Assembly: GCA_040003205.1 (NCBI GenBank)
Contig: JBDUDA010000037.1
Coordinates: forward strand, 1-16,502
Length of the DNA: 16,502 nucleotides
Direction: 5' to 3'
From: JALYIM01 sp040003205
GTDB lineage: Bacteria; Acidobacteriota; Terriglobia; Terriglobales; Acidobacteriaceae
The number at the start of each line of letters is the position of its first letter. Within the stretch, counting starts at the first letter, position 1. The position numbers and the translations under genes are program-made. This document shows positions 6,808-13,804 of the stretch, in pieces. A model generated the notes under the pieces. That model worked only from the letters and a program-made list of their open reading frames with translations, ran no database searches and was not told the DNA's origin.

Positions 6808-6835
6808 GCTAGCTGCTTGAATGCGGCGATGGGAT

Positions 6836-6895
6836 AGGGATGTTTCGACTCCCTCGTCGTTCCCTTCGGGTTCGACTCCCTCGCTCAACATGACA
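6836..6895 (-). repeat. Intergenic palindromic element, AACAT/ATGTT-type
   Basis: On the minus strand it runs from TGTCATGTTGAGCGAGGGA to GTCGAAACATCCCT. A 13-bp direct repeat TTCGACTCCCTCG (6844-6856 and 6871-6883) and an inner CCCTTCGGG hairpin lie inside. It faces the 6747-6807 element. Confidence 0.75.
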
Positions 6896-6908
6896 GGGAC
6901 AAATTAAA

Positions 6909-7808
<900 letters not shown>

Positions 7809-7817
7809 GGTGATTGT

Positions 7818-7847
7818 CCCCTGATGCTTTTATTACGCTATCAGGGG
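7818..7847 (-). promoter_or_regulatory. Hairpin enclosing the desaturase Shine-Dalgarno (or a palindromic operator)
   Basis: Arms CCCCTGAT (7818-7825) and ATCAGGGG (7840-7847) are perfect inverted repeats over 8 bp, with GC/GC extending the stem past a one-base bulge and a nine-base AT-rich loop. In the mRNA the 3' arm supplies the AGGGG of the Shine-Dalgarno, so folding would hide it. The arm centres are 22 bp apart, about two helical turns, so a DNA operator is equally possible. Confidence 0.6.
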
Positions 7848-7861
7848 GCCAGATTTCCGCG

Positions 7862-7880
7862 TGTAATAGTTCTGTAATAG
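7862..7880 (-). promoter_or_regulatory. Direct repeat with 11-bp period upstream of the desaturase
   Basis: TGTAATAG occurs at 7862-7869 and 7873-7880 on the plus strand (CTATTACA twice toward the gene), 54-72 bp before the start codon. Two 8-bp half-sites one helical turn apart is the usual layout for OmpR/PhoB-family regulators. The assignment to a particular regulator is inference. Confidence 0.5.
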
Positions 7881-7974
7881 CGCGGCTGGAGAGGGTTACG
7901 GCAGTAATCGTTACCGGGGAAGTAGCATTTTGGGAAGCGGAAAAAACGATTTCGGCGGAGCTTAATTAAACATT

Positions 7975-8057
7975 TGTTATTCCGAGCGAAGTCGAGGAAT
8001 TCGATGTTTCTATGAGCGCAGTGAAAAGCAGGTCCCTCGACTTCGCTCGGGATGACA
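7975..8057. repeat. Inverted pair of short palindromic elements
   Basis: The left element (7975-8001) runs TGTTATTCCGAGCG to GAGGAATTC. The right one (8031-8057), read on the minus strand, runs TGTCATCCCGAGCG to GAGGGACC. Both share a CGAGCGAAGTCGAGG core. End arms pair as ATTCC/GGAAT on the left and TCCC/GGGA on the right. They face each other across 29 bp. Confidence 0.72.
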
Positions 8058-8112
8058 GAGATTAAGAAGCGAATTAAGGAACGAATAATTTCAAAAGAGC
8101 TTGATCTAATAG

Positions 8113-8166
8113 GAGTGTTTGAGTTGGGGTAGTGAGAGTGTTTGAGTTGGGGAATAAGAGTGTTTT
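8113..8166 (+). repeat. Short tandem repeat, 22-23-bp unit
   Basis: GAGTGTTTGAGTTGGGG occurs at 8113-8129 and 8136-8152, and a third, shortened copy starts at 8158 (GAGTGTTTT). The spacing is 23 then 22 bp. Confidence 0.8.
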
Positions 8167-8256
8167 GAAAGGGCACGAGTTCACTCGAGCGGCTAGAAAC
8201 AATCGTAATTCTGGCTTCAGCCACCGAGGGGCTCTTCCCCTCCGACTTGAATTTAT

Positions 8257-9141
8257 CTACGCGGCCGAAGCGCCTTTGACTTCTACCCCCGCCCACTTCT
8301 CCAGCAAAGTCAAAGTGGCGGCATAGTCCAGATCTCCATTACCGTCCTCGGAGGCAACTTCATAAATTTCTTTGACTGTTTCCAGCGCCGGCAATTTGAC
8401 GCGCACTTCTTTCGCGGATTCCAGCGCCAGCAGAATATCTTTGTACATCAGCCGCAGAGGAAAATTTGGAGAGAAGTCGCGCTTGAGAACGAAGGGGGCT
8501 TTATATTCGACGACGCCCGACTTCACCATGGACGCATTGATCAACGGCAGCAGCGTCTCCGCTTCGATCCCCATCTTCGCGCCCAGAGTCAGGGCTTCGG
8601 CGAAACCTTCATAGATGAGAGCAATTTGCAGATTCATTACCAGCTTGGCGGCATGACCCTTTCCGGTCTCGCCCATACGGAATATTTTCTTGCCCATGGC
8701 CGCAAACAACGGACCGAGTCGCCCGATTCCGGTTTCGCTTCCGCCCACGATAAAGATCAGAGTTCCACTTTCAGCTCCGGCTTTCGAGCCGGTCATGGGA
8801 GCGTCAACATATTCAACTCCTTTGGACCGCACTCGCTCCGCAAATTTTCTGGTCGCAGCGGGAGCAATCGTGCTGGAATCAACGATCGTCATGTTCTCAG
8901 CCAGAGATTGGTCGACGCCGTCCGGCCCGAACAACACGTTCTCTACAGCTTTGGTATCGGAGACGCACATCCATACGACTTCGGCCCCGCTCGCCGCCTC
9001 AGCGGGAGAGGCTGCGGTGCGCGCGCCTTCGATGTCTTTGCCCGGCGTCCGATTCCAAACCGTCACTTCATGGCCTGCCTTGACCAGATTCGAAGCCATC
9101 GGCAGTCCCATGATTCCCAGGCCCAAAAAAGCAACGCGCAT
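8257..9141 (-). CDS. NAD(P)-dependent oxidoreductase, 3-hydroxyisobutyrate dehydrogenase family
   Basis: A 294-residue beta-hydroxyacid dehydrogenase. The Rossmann nucleotide loop GLGIMG is at residues 7-12, and NRTPGK at 30-35 (an Arg after the second strand, suggesting NADPH preference). The substrate loop is DAPMTGSKAGAESGTL (113-128), and the catalytic lysine is K166 in GHAAKLVMN with N170. The all-alpha C-terminal domain follows, with the FPLRLMYKDI motif. Such enzymes reduce or oxidise small hydroxyacids or semialdehydes (3-hydroxyisobutyrate, tartronate semialdehyde, succinic semialdehyde, glyoxylate); the sequence does not decide which. The glycerate 2-kinase 1.6 kb away makes tartronate semialdehyde reductase worth considering, but they are not one operon. 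ATG at 9141 has GGGAG about 7 nt upstream. Confidence 0.92.
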   Translation of the reverse strand: MRVAFLGLGIMGLPMASNLVKAGHEVTVWNRTPGKDIEGARTAASPAEAASGAEVVWMCVSDTKAVENVLFGPDGVDQSLAENMTIVDSSTIAPAATRKFAERVRSKGVEYVDAPMTGSKAGAESGTLIFIVGGSETGIGRLGPLFAAMGKKIFRMGETGKGHAAKLVMNLQIALIYEGFAEALTLGAKMGIEAETLLPLINASMVKSGVVEYKAPFVLKRDFSPNFPLRLMYKDILLALESAKEVRVKLPALETVKEIYEVASEDGNGDLDYAATLTLLEKWAGVEVKGASAA

Positions 9142-9294
9142 TCGTCAACTCCCAGATTTATATTATGAATTAGACAAAGATTAGAACTGACGGCACCAAA
9201 GCGGTCAAGCACTGAAAGCGAATATTTCTAACCAGCAAGCGCCCCACGTCATCCAAGTCAATACAAGTCTAAAACGGGGCGCACTTCTAACTTC
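9142..9294. promoter_or_regulatory. Divergent promoter region
   Basis: 153 bp between divergent genes with an AT-rich stretch at 9158-9180 on the oxidoreductase side (ATTTATATTATGAATTAG). Both promoters must lie here; I cannot fix either box with confidence. Confidence 0.35.
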
Positions 9295-10191
9295 ATGTTA
9301 AAGGGTTCAGCGAGAAATAAAGCTCTCCGCAAACGTGCAGGACAATTCGGCAAGCTGGTACAGCATTCCGTCGTCACTCCGCGAACGGGAGAAACGCATA
9401 AGCCAAAACTGGCCACCGGCGAACAACTCGGGGTGACGTTCGTTGGGCACGCGTCATTTTTTATCCAAATCGGCGGCAGAAATGTGTTGATTGATCCTAA
9501 TTTCGCAAGCTGGTTATTTGTACTGAAGCGCTTGCGCCAGCCGGGAATAAAGATCAGCGACCTGCCTCCCATTGATTTAGTCCTGGTTACGCACGCGCAC
9601 TTCGATCACCTGCATCGCCCGTCGTTGCGCGCCATCATCCGGCAGAATCTTCGGCAGGATGCTAAGCCCCCAGTGATCGTCGTTCCCAGCCATGTCTCGG
9701 ACTTGGTCTCTGATTTAGGATTCACCGAAACTTTGGAGCTCGACTGGTGGGGCAGCTACCGCAATCGCTCGCTCACGTTAACTCACGTTCCCGCTCGTCA
9801 CTGGGGCGCGCGCGTGATTCGCGACTCGCATCGCGGATACGGCGGCTACGTTCTGCGTGACGGAAAGCATTCCGTCTATCATGCCGGCGACACCGCCTAC
9901 TTTTCAGGTTTCCGCGAAATTGGCCAGCGCCTTGCCCCGGAGCTGGCGCTGCTGCCGATCGGGGCCTACAACCCGCCCACATTTCGCAATGTGCATGCGA
10001 ATCCTGCGGACGCGATCCGTGCATTCCTTGATCTGAAGGCCCGCTGGATGGTGCCCATGCACTACGGCACCTTCCGCCTTTCGCATGAGCCGATGGACGA
10101 GCCTCCGCAACTGCTTGAGCAAGAGGCCAAAGCGGCGGGAATTGGAGACCGCGTGTGCATCCTCAAAGAGGGCGTCACGAAGTTCTTTTAA
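9295..10191 (+). CDS. MBL-fold metallo-hydrolase, NAPE-PLD/UlaG-like
   Basis: A 298-residue metallo-beta-lactamase-fold hydrolase. Metal ligands are visible: H100, H102, D104 and H105 in THAHFDHLH, H169 in PARHWGAR, D199 in HAGDTAYFSGF and H256 in MHYGTFRL. The pieces VGHASFFIQIGG, LDWWGSY, LPIGAYNPP and MDEPP are those of the bacterial relatives of N-acyl-phosphatidylethanolamine phospholipase D, so a phosphodiester or lipid substrate is plausible but unproven; L-ascorbate-6-phosphate lactonases share the fold. There is no signal peptide; the first 40 residues are basic and may contact membranes. ATG at 9295 has no clear Shine-Dalgarno. The VOC gene follows 41 nt later on the same strand. 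Confidence 0.9.
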   Translation: MLKGSARNKALRKRAGQFGKLVQHSVVTPRTGETHKPKLATGEQLGVTFVGHASFFIQIGGRNVLIDPNFASWLFVLKRLRQPGIKISDLPPIDLVLVTHAHFDHLHRPSLRAIIRQNLRQDAKPPVIVVPSHVSDLVSDLGFTETLELDWWGSYRNRSLTLTHVPARHWGARVIRDSHRGYGGYVLRDGKHSVYHAGDTAYFSGFREIGQRLAPELALLPIGAYNPPTFRNVHANPADAIRAFLDLKARWMVPMHYGTFRLSHEPMDEPPQLLEQEAKAAGIGDRVCILKEGVTKFF

Positions 10192-10232
10192 CCGTTGCGA
10201 TTCTGTACTACACTGCCGCGCAGGAGGTCGCC

Positions 10233-10715
10233 ATGACAGACAAAGTAAAAGCAATTCCGGACGGATACCATACTCTTACGCCTCATCTGACGGTCCGCGA
10301 TGCTGCCCGCGCGCTCGATTTCTATCAGAAAGCTTTTGGAGCTGAAATTCTGCAGGTAAACAAAATGCCTGACGGCAAAATCATGCACGCCACCATCAAA
10401 ATTGGTGACTCGCTCTGCATGCTGAACGACGAGTTTCCCGAGTGGCAGACGCTTTCAAAGGTGTCCACCGGCGGAAGCGGGGTTACGTTGCACATACAGA
10501 TCGAGGACGTGGATGCTGCCTTCAAGCAGGCAGTTGCGGCGGGCGCGAACGTGAAGATGCCGCTCATGGACATGTTCTGGGGCGATCGTTACGGAACCGT
10601 CAGTGATCCGTTTGGACACACGTGGTCGCTTGCTACCCATGTTCGCGATGTGTCCGCGGAAGAAATGCAGCAGGCCCAAGAAGCCATGTCTCAGAAAATG
10701 CCGAAATCTGCTTAG
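10233..10715 (+). CDS. VOC-family protein (PhnB-like glyoxalase fold)
   Basis: A 160-residue vicinal-oxygen-chelate protein. It starts TPHLTVRDAARALDFYQKAF and continues MPDGKIMHATIKIGDS, LHIQIEDVDAAFKQAVAAGA and DRYGTVSDPFGHTWSLATH, the paired beta-alpha-beta-beta-beta modules of PhnB/YdcJ-like members. These often have weak or unknown catalytic activity, so I give no reaction. The start is ATG 10233 with a perfect AGGAGG at 10222-10227. A frame open from 10155 adds 26 residues that overlap the preceding gene and match nothing in the family, so I did not use it. The stop lies 3 nt from the glycerate kinase stop on the other strand. Confidence 0.92.
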   Translation: MTDKVKAIPDGYHTLTPHLTVRDAARALDFYQKAFGAEILQVNKMPDGKIMHATIKIGDSLCMLNDEFPEWQTLSKVSTGGSGVTLHIQIEDVDAAFKQAVAAGANVKMPLMDMFWGDRYGTVSDPFGHTWSLATHVRDVSAEEMQQAQEAMSQKMPKSA

Positions 10716-10718
10716 CGA

Positions 10719-12050
10719 TTAATAGGCGAGAAAAATGCGAAGGTCGCGAAGGTTATTGCCGGTGGGACCGGTAACGATCGCATCTTCCAAAGTTTCAAAA
10801 AACGGGAAAGCGTCGAAGGCAGCCAGATAAGCTTTCGATTCTTTTCCATTTTTTTGGCTACGCGCGACTGTAGTGCCATCCACAATTGCGCCGGCAGCAG
10901 GACTGTTTCCGTCAATGCCGTCAGTTCCGGCGCTGAACACTGTGATTTTTTCTCCGGCAATCTGTTGCGCACACTCCAGAGCAAATTGCTGATTGCGACC
11001 GCCGCGCCCGCCGTTTGTCACCTTGACTGTCACTTCCCCTCCGGAAAGCAGGCAGATTCGATCAGATTGTTGTCGAAGCTCGCGCAGACGTTCGAAAAGA
11101 TACTTTGCCGCCCGGTCATATTCCCAGTCGTCGCAAGAATTATCAATTGTTACGGCGAAGCCTAAGTGCTCAGCGTGCCGCTTCGCCTGTTCCAACAAGA
11201 TTGAATTAGAAAGCACCGTACACCAACGGCTGCGATGGAACTCGAAGTCGTCCGATTTTGGAGTTTCATCCAGCGCGCGCAATTCAAAGAGCTCTTTGAC
11301 TGACTCCGGAAAATCGTCCTGCATTTTGTATTGTGTCGCGATGCGGTAACAGTCTTCTACCGTTGTCGAATCAGGCATGGTTGGCCCTGACGCCAACGCA
11401 TCGGGGGTGCCATCGGGCACGTCAGAAACCAGCAGCGAAACTTGCTGAGCCTGGCCAGCAGCTTGCGCGAGCCTGCCTCCTTTCACCGCAGAAAGGTGTT
11501 TGCGGATGGCGTTAATTTCCGCAATGGACGCGCCCGAATGCACTAGCACGCGATATGTCTGAATGAGATCGTCGAGGGAGATGCTGTCGTCAAGGGGCTT
11601 TTCAAGCATGGAGGAGCCGCCGCCGCTCAGTAAATAGATCACGAGTGACGAGGCGGTTTGCGCTGCCAAAGATTTTAGAACGGCGTCGGCGGCGCGGATG
11701 GATTCGGCATTTGGCAGCGGATGTCCTCCGAAAAAATAACGGAATCCGCGAAGGTGTGAGGACGGTTCGGGCGCCGTTACAACAATTCCTTCAAAACGTT
11801 CGCCCGCTTGTTCCGTGAGGGCGCTTACCATGCCGTGAGCGGCCTTGCCGATCGAGACCACAAATATTCGGTTGTAAGAATTCAGATCGTACAGGTCTTC
11901 GCATACCCGCAGAATTCCCTTTTCACAGGTGGCGTGCTTTCGAAATGCGTTAGCAATGCTGGATTCCGCCAAGGCTGAATCGAAAATGTGACGAGCCGCT
12001 GCACGCATTTCAGCGCGGACTTCGTCATCTTTGGATGAAGAATTCGTCAC
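10719..12050 (-). CDS. Glycerate 2-kinase (GK-II, DUF4147/MOFRL)
   Basis: Phosphorylates D-glycerate with ATP to 2-phosphoglycerate in the cytoplasm, feeding lower glycolysis. Taken from GTG at 12050 it has 443 residues. The N-terminal domain shows SIGKAAHGM (67 on), LLSGGGSSML (142-147), the INAIRKHLSAVKGGRLA helix (179-195, conserved active-site K/R) and SDVPDGTPDALASGPT (209-224). The C-terminal MOFRL domain shows SGGEVTV (336 on), GRGGRNQQ (348-355) and SAGTDGIDG (373-381). All are intact. A TTG at 12086 would add 12 residues, but that TTG forms the -35 box of a good promoter whose TATAAT lies 7 nt before the GTG, so I prefer the GTG. It follows the alpha/beta hydrolase gene on the same strand. 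Confidence 0.93.
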   Translation of the reverse strand: MTNSSSKDDEVRAEMRAAARHIFDSALAESSIANAFRKHATCEKGILRVCEDLYDLNSYNRIFVVSIGKAAHGMVSALTEQAGERFEGIVVTAPEPSSHLRGFRYFFGGHPLPNAESIRAADAVLKSLAAQTASSLVIYLLSGGGSSMLEKPLDDSISLDDLIQTYRVLVHSGASIAEINAIRKHLSAVKGGRLAQAAGQAQQVSLLVSDVPDGTPDALASGPTMPDSTTVEDCYRIATQYKMQDDFPESVKELFELRALDETPKSDDFEFHRSRWCTVLSNSILLEQAKRHAEHLGFAVTIDNSCDDWEYDRAAKYLFERLRELRQQSDRICLLSGGEVTVKVTNGGRGGRNQQFALECAQQIAGEKITVFSAGTDGIDGNSPAAGAIVDGTTVARSQKNGKESKAYLAAFDAFPFFETLEDAIVTGPTGNNLRDLRIFLAY

Positions 12051-12057
12051 GCGAAGG

Positions 12058-12086
12058 ATTATACGAGGACGAAAGAAGGTAGCCAA
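12058..12086 (-). promoter_or_regulatory. Sigma-70-type promoter of glycerate 2-kinase, apparently leaderless
   Basis: TTGGCT (-35), 17 bp, TATAAT (-10, perfect), then 7 nt to GTG at 12050. The expected start point falls on or next to the start codon, and no Shine-Dalgarno precedes it. Confidence 0.6.
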
Positions 12087-12092
12087 CGCTCT

Positions 12093-12749
12093 CTAAGTGA
12101 GTACAACTTCACGCATCCAGGTTTCGACTGCCTCGCGCATCTCCGGCAAGCGGCCTTCAAAGAAATGGTCCGCACCTTCAATCAGTATGAGTTTCTTCGG
12201 CCGCGGCAAGGAGTCGAAAAGCTTCTCGAGATCAGCTTTGGGGCCGAATTTGTCGGCCGATCCATTGACAAATAGTTTTGGCTTTACACAAGTTTTGAGG
12301 AACTCGAAATCGTAGCTGCGGCCCTCGACACGGCCTGCTGGCACTCCCAATCCGATCGCCGCCTTCACTCGGTCATCTCTGCACGCGGCCCCTAGTCCCA
12401 CGGCTGCACCAAATGAAAATCCTGCAAACAGCAGCGGCAGATGAAACTTCTGGTCCATCCAATCCAAAGCGGCGCGTACGTCTTCGACTTCGCCGCGTCC
12501 AGCATCGTGCTCGCCATGACTGAGTCCAGTGCCGCGAAAATTGAAGCGTAGCACCGGAAAGCCGAAGCTATTGAGAGATTTCATAGCATGAAACACCACT
12601 TTGTTGTGCAGCGTGCCGCCAAACAGCGGATGAGGATGGCACACCACGGCCGCATAGTTCGCACTCTCAGAACCCGCGTTCAGCAGGGCTTCGAGACGAC
12701 CCACTGGGCCATTAATAAATAACGATCGAATGTGTGTCTCGGCAGACAT
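12093..12749 (-). CDS. Alpha/beta hydrolase of the small (YcjY/COG2945-like) type
   Basis: A 218-residue serine hydrolase. The CHPHPLFGGT motif (37-46) and LRFNFRGTGLSHGEHDAGRGE (67-87, in two adjoining halves) mark the COG2945-like group. The nucleophile S112 sits in AGFSFGAAVG, D166 in NGSADKFGP and H195 in EGADHFFEG, completing the triad. There is no signal peptide, so it is cytoplasmic; the substrate is unknown. ATG at 12749 lacks a Shine-Dalgarno but has TAATCT 7 nt upstream. The 41-bp gap to the divergent M20 gene must hold both promoters. The stop is 43 nt from the glycerate kinase GTG. Confidence 0.92.
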   Translation of the reverse strand: MSAETHIRSLFINGPVGRLEALLNAGSESANYAAVVCHPHPLFGGTLHNKVVFHAMKSLNSFGFPVLRFNFRGTGLSHGEHDAGRGEVEDVRAALDWMDQKFHLPLLFAGFSFGAAVGLGAACRDDRVKAAIGLGVPAGRVEGRSYDFEFLKTCVKPKLFVNGSADKFGPKADLEKLFDSLPRPKKLILIEGADHFFEGRLPEMREAVETWMREVVLT

Positions 12750-12756
12750 CGCTACC

Positions 12757-12762
12757 AGATTA
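12757..12762 (-). promoter_or_regulatory. Candidate -10 box of the alpha/beta hydrolase gene
   Basis: TAATCT (within GTGTAATCT), 7 nt before the ATG; no convincing -35 and no Shine-Dalgarno. Confidence 0.35.
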
Positions 12763-12777
12763 CACCGGCCCCTGAGG

Positions 12778-12783
12778 TATTCT
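12778..12783 (+). promoter_or_regulatory. Candidate -10 box of the M20 gene
   Basis: TATTCT, 7 nt before ATG 12791. The only purine run (GAGG, 12774-12777) is too far and interrupted, so a leaderless start is plausible. Confidence 0.35.
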
Positions 12784-12790
12784 CATTGAG

Positions 12791-13795
12791 ATGGATTTGG
12801 TCGCGCTAACACGAGCACTGGTGGATATCGAGTCCATCACGGGCAACGAGGCTGCTGTCGGGGAGTTTCTGCATCGCGAGCTGGAGCGTCTTGGCTACCA
12901 CTCGCTGAAAATGCCGGTGGAGGGAGACCGCTGCAATATTCTCGCGACGTCTCCGCAGCAGCCGCAACCCGAGATTGTTTTTTCCACTCACTTGGATACA
13001 GTTCCTCCCTTCTTTCAATCGTCAGAGGACGGCGCACGCGTTTATGGACGAGGGTCCTGCGACGCAAAAGGAATTATCACTGCTCAGATCGCCGCGTCTG
13101 AAAATCTGCGTAAAGAAGGAATTTTCCCCGGGCTGCTCTTTCTTGTAGGCGAGGAGCGCGACAGCCTGGGCGCCAAAGTCGCGAACCATCAGCCAAATAA
13201 TTGCAGGTTTCTCGTCAATGGAGAGCCGACTGAAAACCACATCGCGATCGCGTCCAAAGGGAGCCTTCGAGTTGAAGTTGTTGCCGAAGGACGCATGGCT
13301 CACTCCGCTTATCCAGAACTCGGCGAGTCTGCAATAGATAAATTGCTGGAAGCTTTGCGGCGCTTGCGCGCGATGAAACTGCCAGCCGCAGAAGAGATTG
13401 GGCCATGCACGATGAACATCGGAGTCATCGAAGGCGGCCGCGCCCCGAACGTGATTTCGGACCACGCCAGAGCGAAACTTCTTTACCGGCTCATCGGATC
13501 GGCAAAGCAGCTACGCGAAGAAATCGAGCAAGCCATAGCGGGACTGGCGAAAGCTGAATTCACTTTGGAAATTCCGTTTGTCCGTCTTAGAAGGCTTGGT
13601 TTCCTACCGACCATGATCGCCGCCTTCACCACCGACATTCCCGCGCTCACCAACTGGGGAGAGCCCCTCCTGCTTGGCCCAGGCTCGATTCATGTAGCTC
13701 ACACCGACGGCGAGTACATCGAGAAGAAACAACTCAATGATGCCGTAGATATTTACAGCTCTATTGCGCGGCAGCTGACCACAGCCGCCATTTAG
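12791..13795 (+). CDS. M20-family metallo-deacylase (ArgE/DapE/LysK-like)
   Basis: A 334-residue di-zinc amidohydrolase that removes an acyl group from an amino acid or cleaves a short peptide. Metal and catalytic residues are visible: H67 and D69 in STHLDTVP, D91 in GRGSCDAKG, general base E121 with E122 in GEERDS, E145 in NGEPTEN and H304 in VAHTDGEYI. The lid (dimerisation) domain, about 155-265, contains the H171 of GRMAHSAYPELGESA that completes the active site in trans. Length is slightly short for the family. GEPTEN and the HTDGEYI ending favour ArgE/LysK-type N-acyl amino-acid deacylases, but the substrate is not settled, and no arginine or lysine pathway genes lie nearby. The DUF255 gene follows after 9 nt, so the two form an operon. 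Confidence 0.93.
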   Translation: MDLVALTRALVDIESITGNEAAVGEFLHRELERLGYHSLKMPVEGDRCNILATSPQQPQPEIVFSTHLDTVPPFFQSSEDGARVYGRGSCDAKGIITAQIAASENLRKEGIFPGLLFLVGEERDSLGAKVANHQPNNCRFLVNGEPTENHIAIASKGSLRVEVVAEGRMAHSAYPELGESAIDKLLEALRRLRAMKLPAAEEIGPCTMNIGVIEGGRAPNVISDHARAKLLYRLIGSAKQLREEIEQAIAGLAKAEFTLEIPFVRLRRLGFLPTMIAAFTTDIPALTNWGEPLLLGPGSIHVAHTDGEYIEKKQLNDAVDIYSSIARQLTTAAI

Positions 13796-13804
13796 ACTAG
13801 AGAG

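Larger units (their letters stand above)
6555..6908. other. Intergenic region with purine tract and repeats
   Basis: There is no gene in this 354-bp gap. Bases 6570-6630 are a purine-rich tract (pyrimidine-rich on the kinase strand). Bases 6662-6745 hold degenerate tandem starts of the palindromic repeat, and 6747-6895 hold two full elements facing each other. The desaturase transcript enters here from the right, and the palindromes could act as its 3' end. Confidence 0.55.
7809..8256. other. Intergenic region between desaturase and oxidoreductase
   Basis: There is no gene in this 448-bp gap. From left to right it holds the desaturase leader hairpin, the 11-bp-period direct repeat, an AT-rich stretch (7955-7975), an inverted pair of short palindromic elements (7975-8057), and a 22/23-bp tandem repeat (8113-8166) close to the 3' end of the oxidoreductase gene. 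Confidence 0.55.

Noticed and set aside
7818..7847. Classic heat-type RNA thermometer
   Set aside because: A desaturase is expected to be induced by cold, and a hairpin that melts with heat would act the opposite way; kept only as a generic structured leader or operator.
7896..7917. GGTTACG...CGTTACC near-palindrome as a riboswitch element
   Set aside because: One mismatch in a 7-bp arm, far upstream, and no known riboswitch core around it.
8113..8166. Mini CRISPR-like array
   Set aside because: Linkers of 5-6 bp are far too short for spacers, and there are no cas genes.
10155..10232. Longer VOC protein starting at ATG 10155
   Set aside because: The extension overlaps the metallo-hydrolase 3' end and is unlike the family, whereas AGGAGG precisely precedes ATG 10233.
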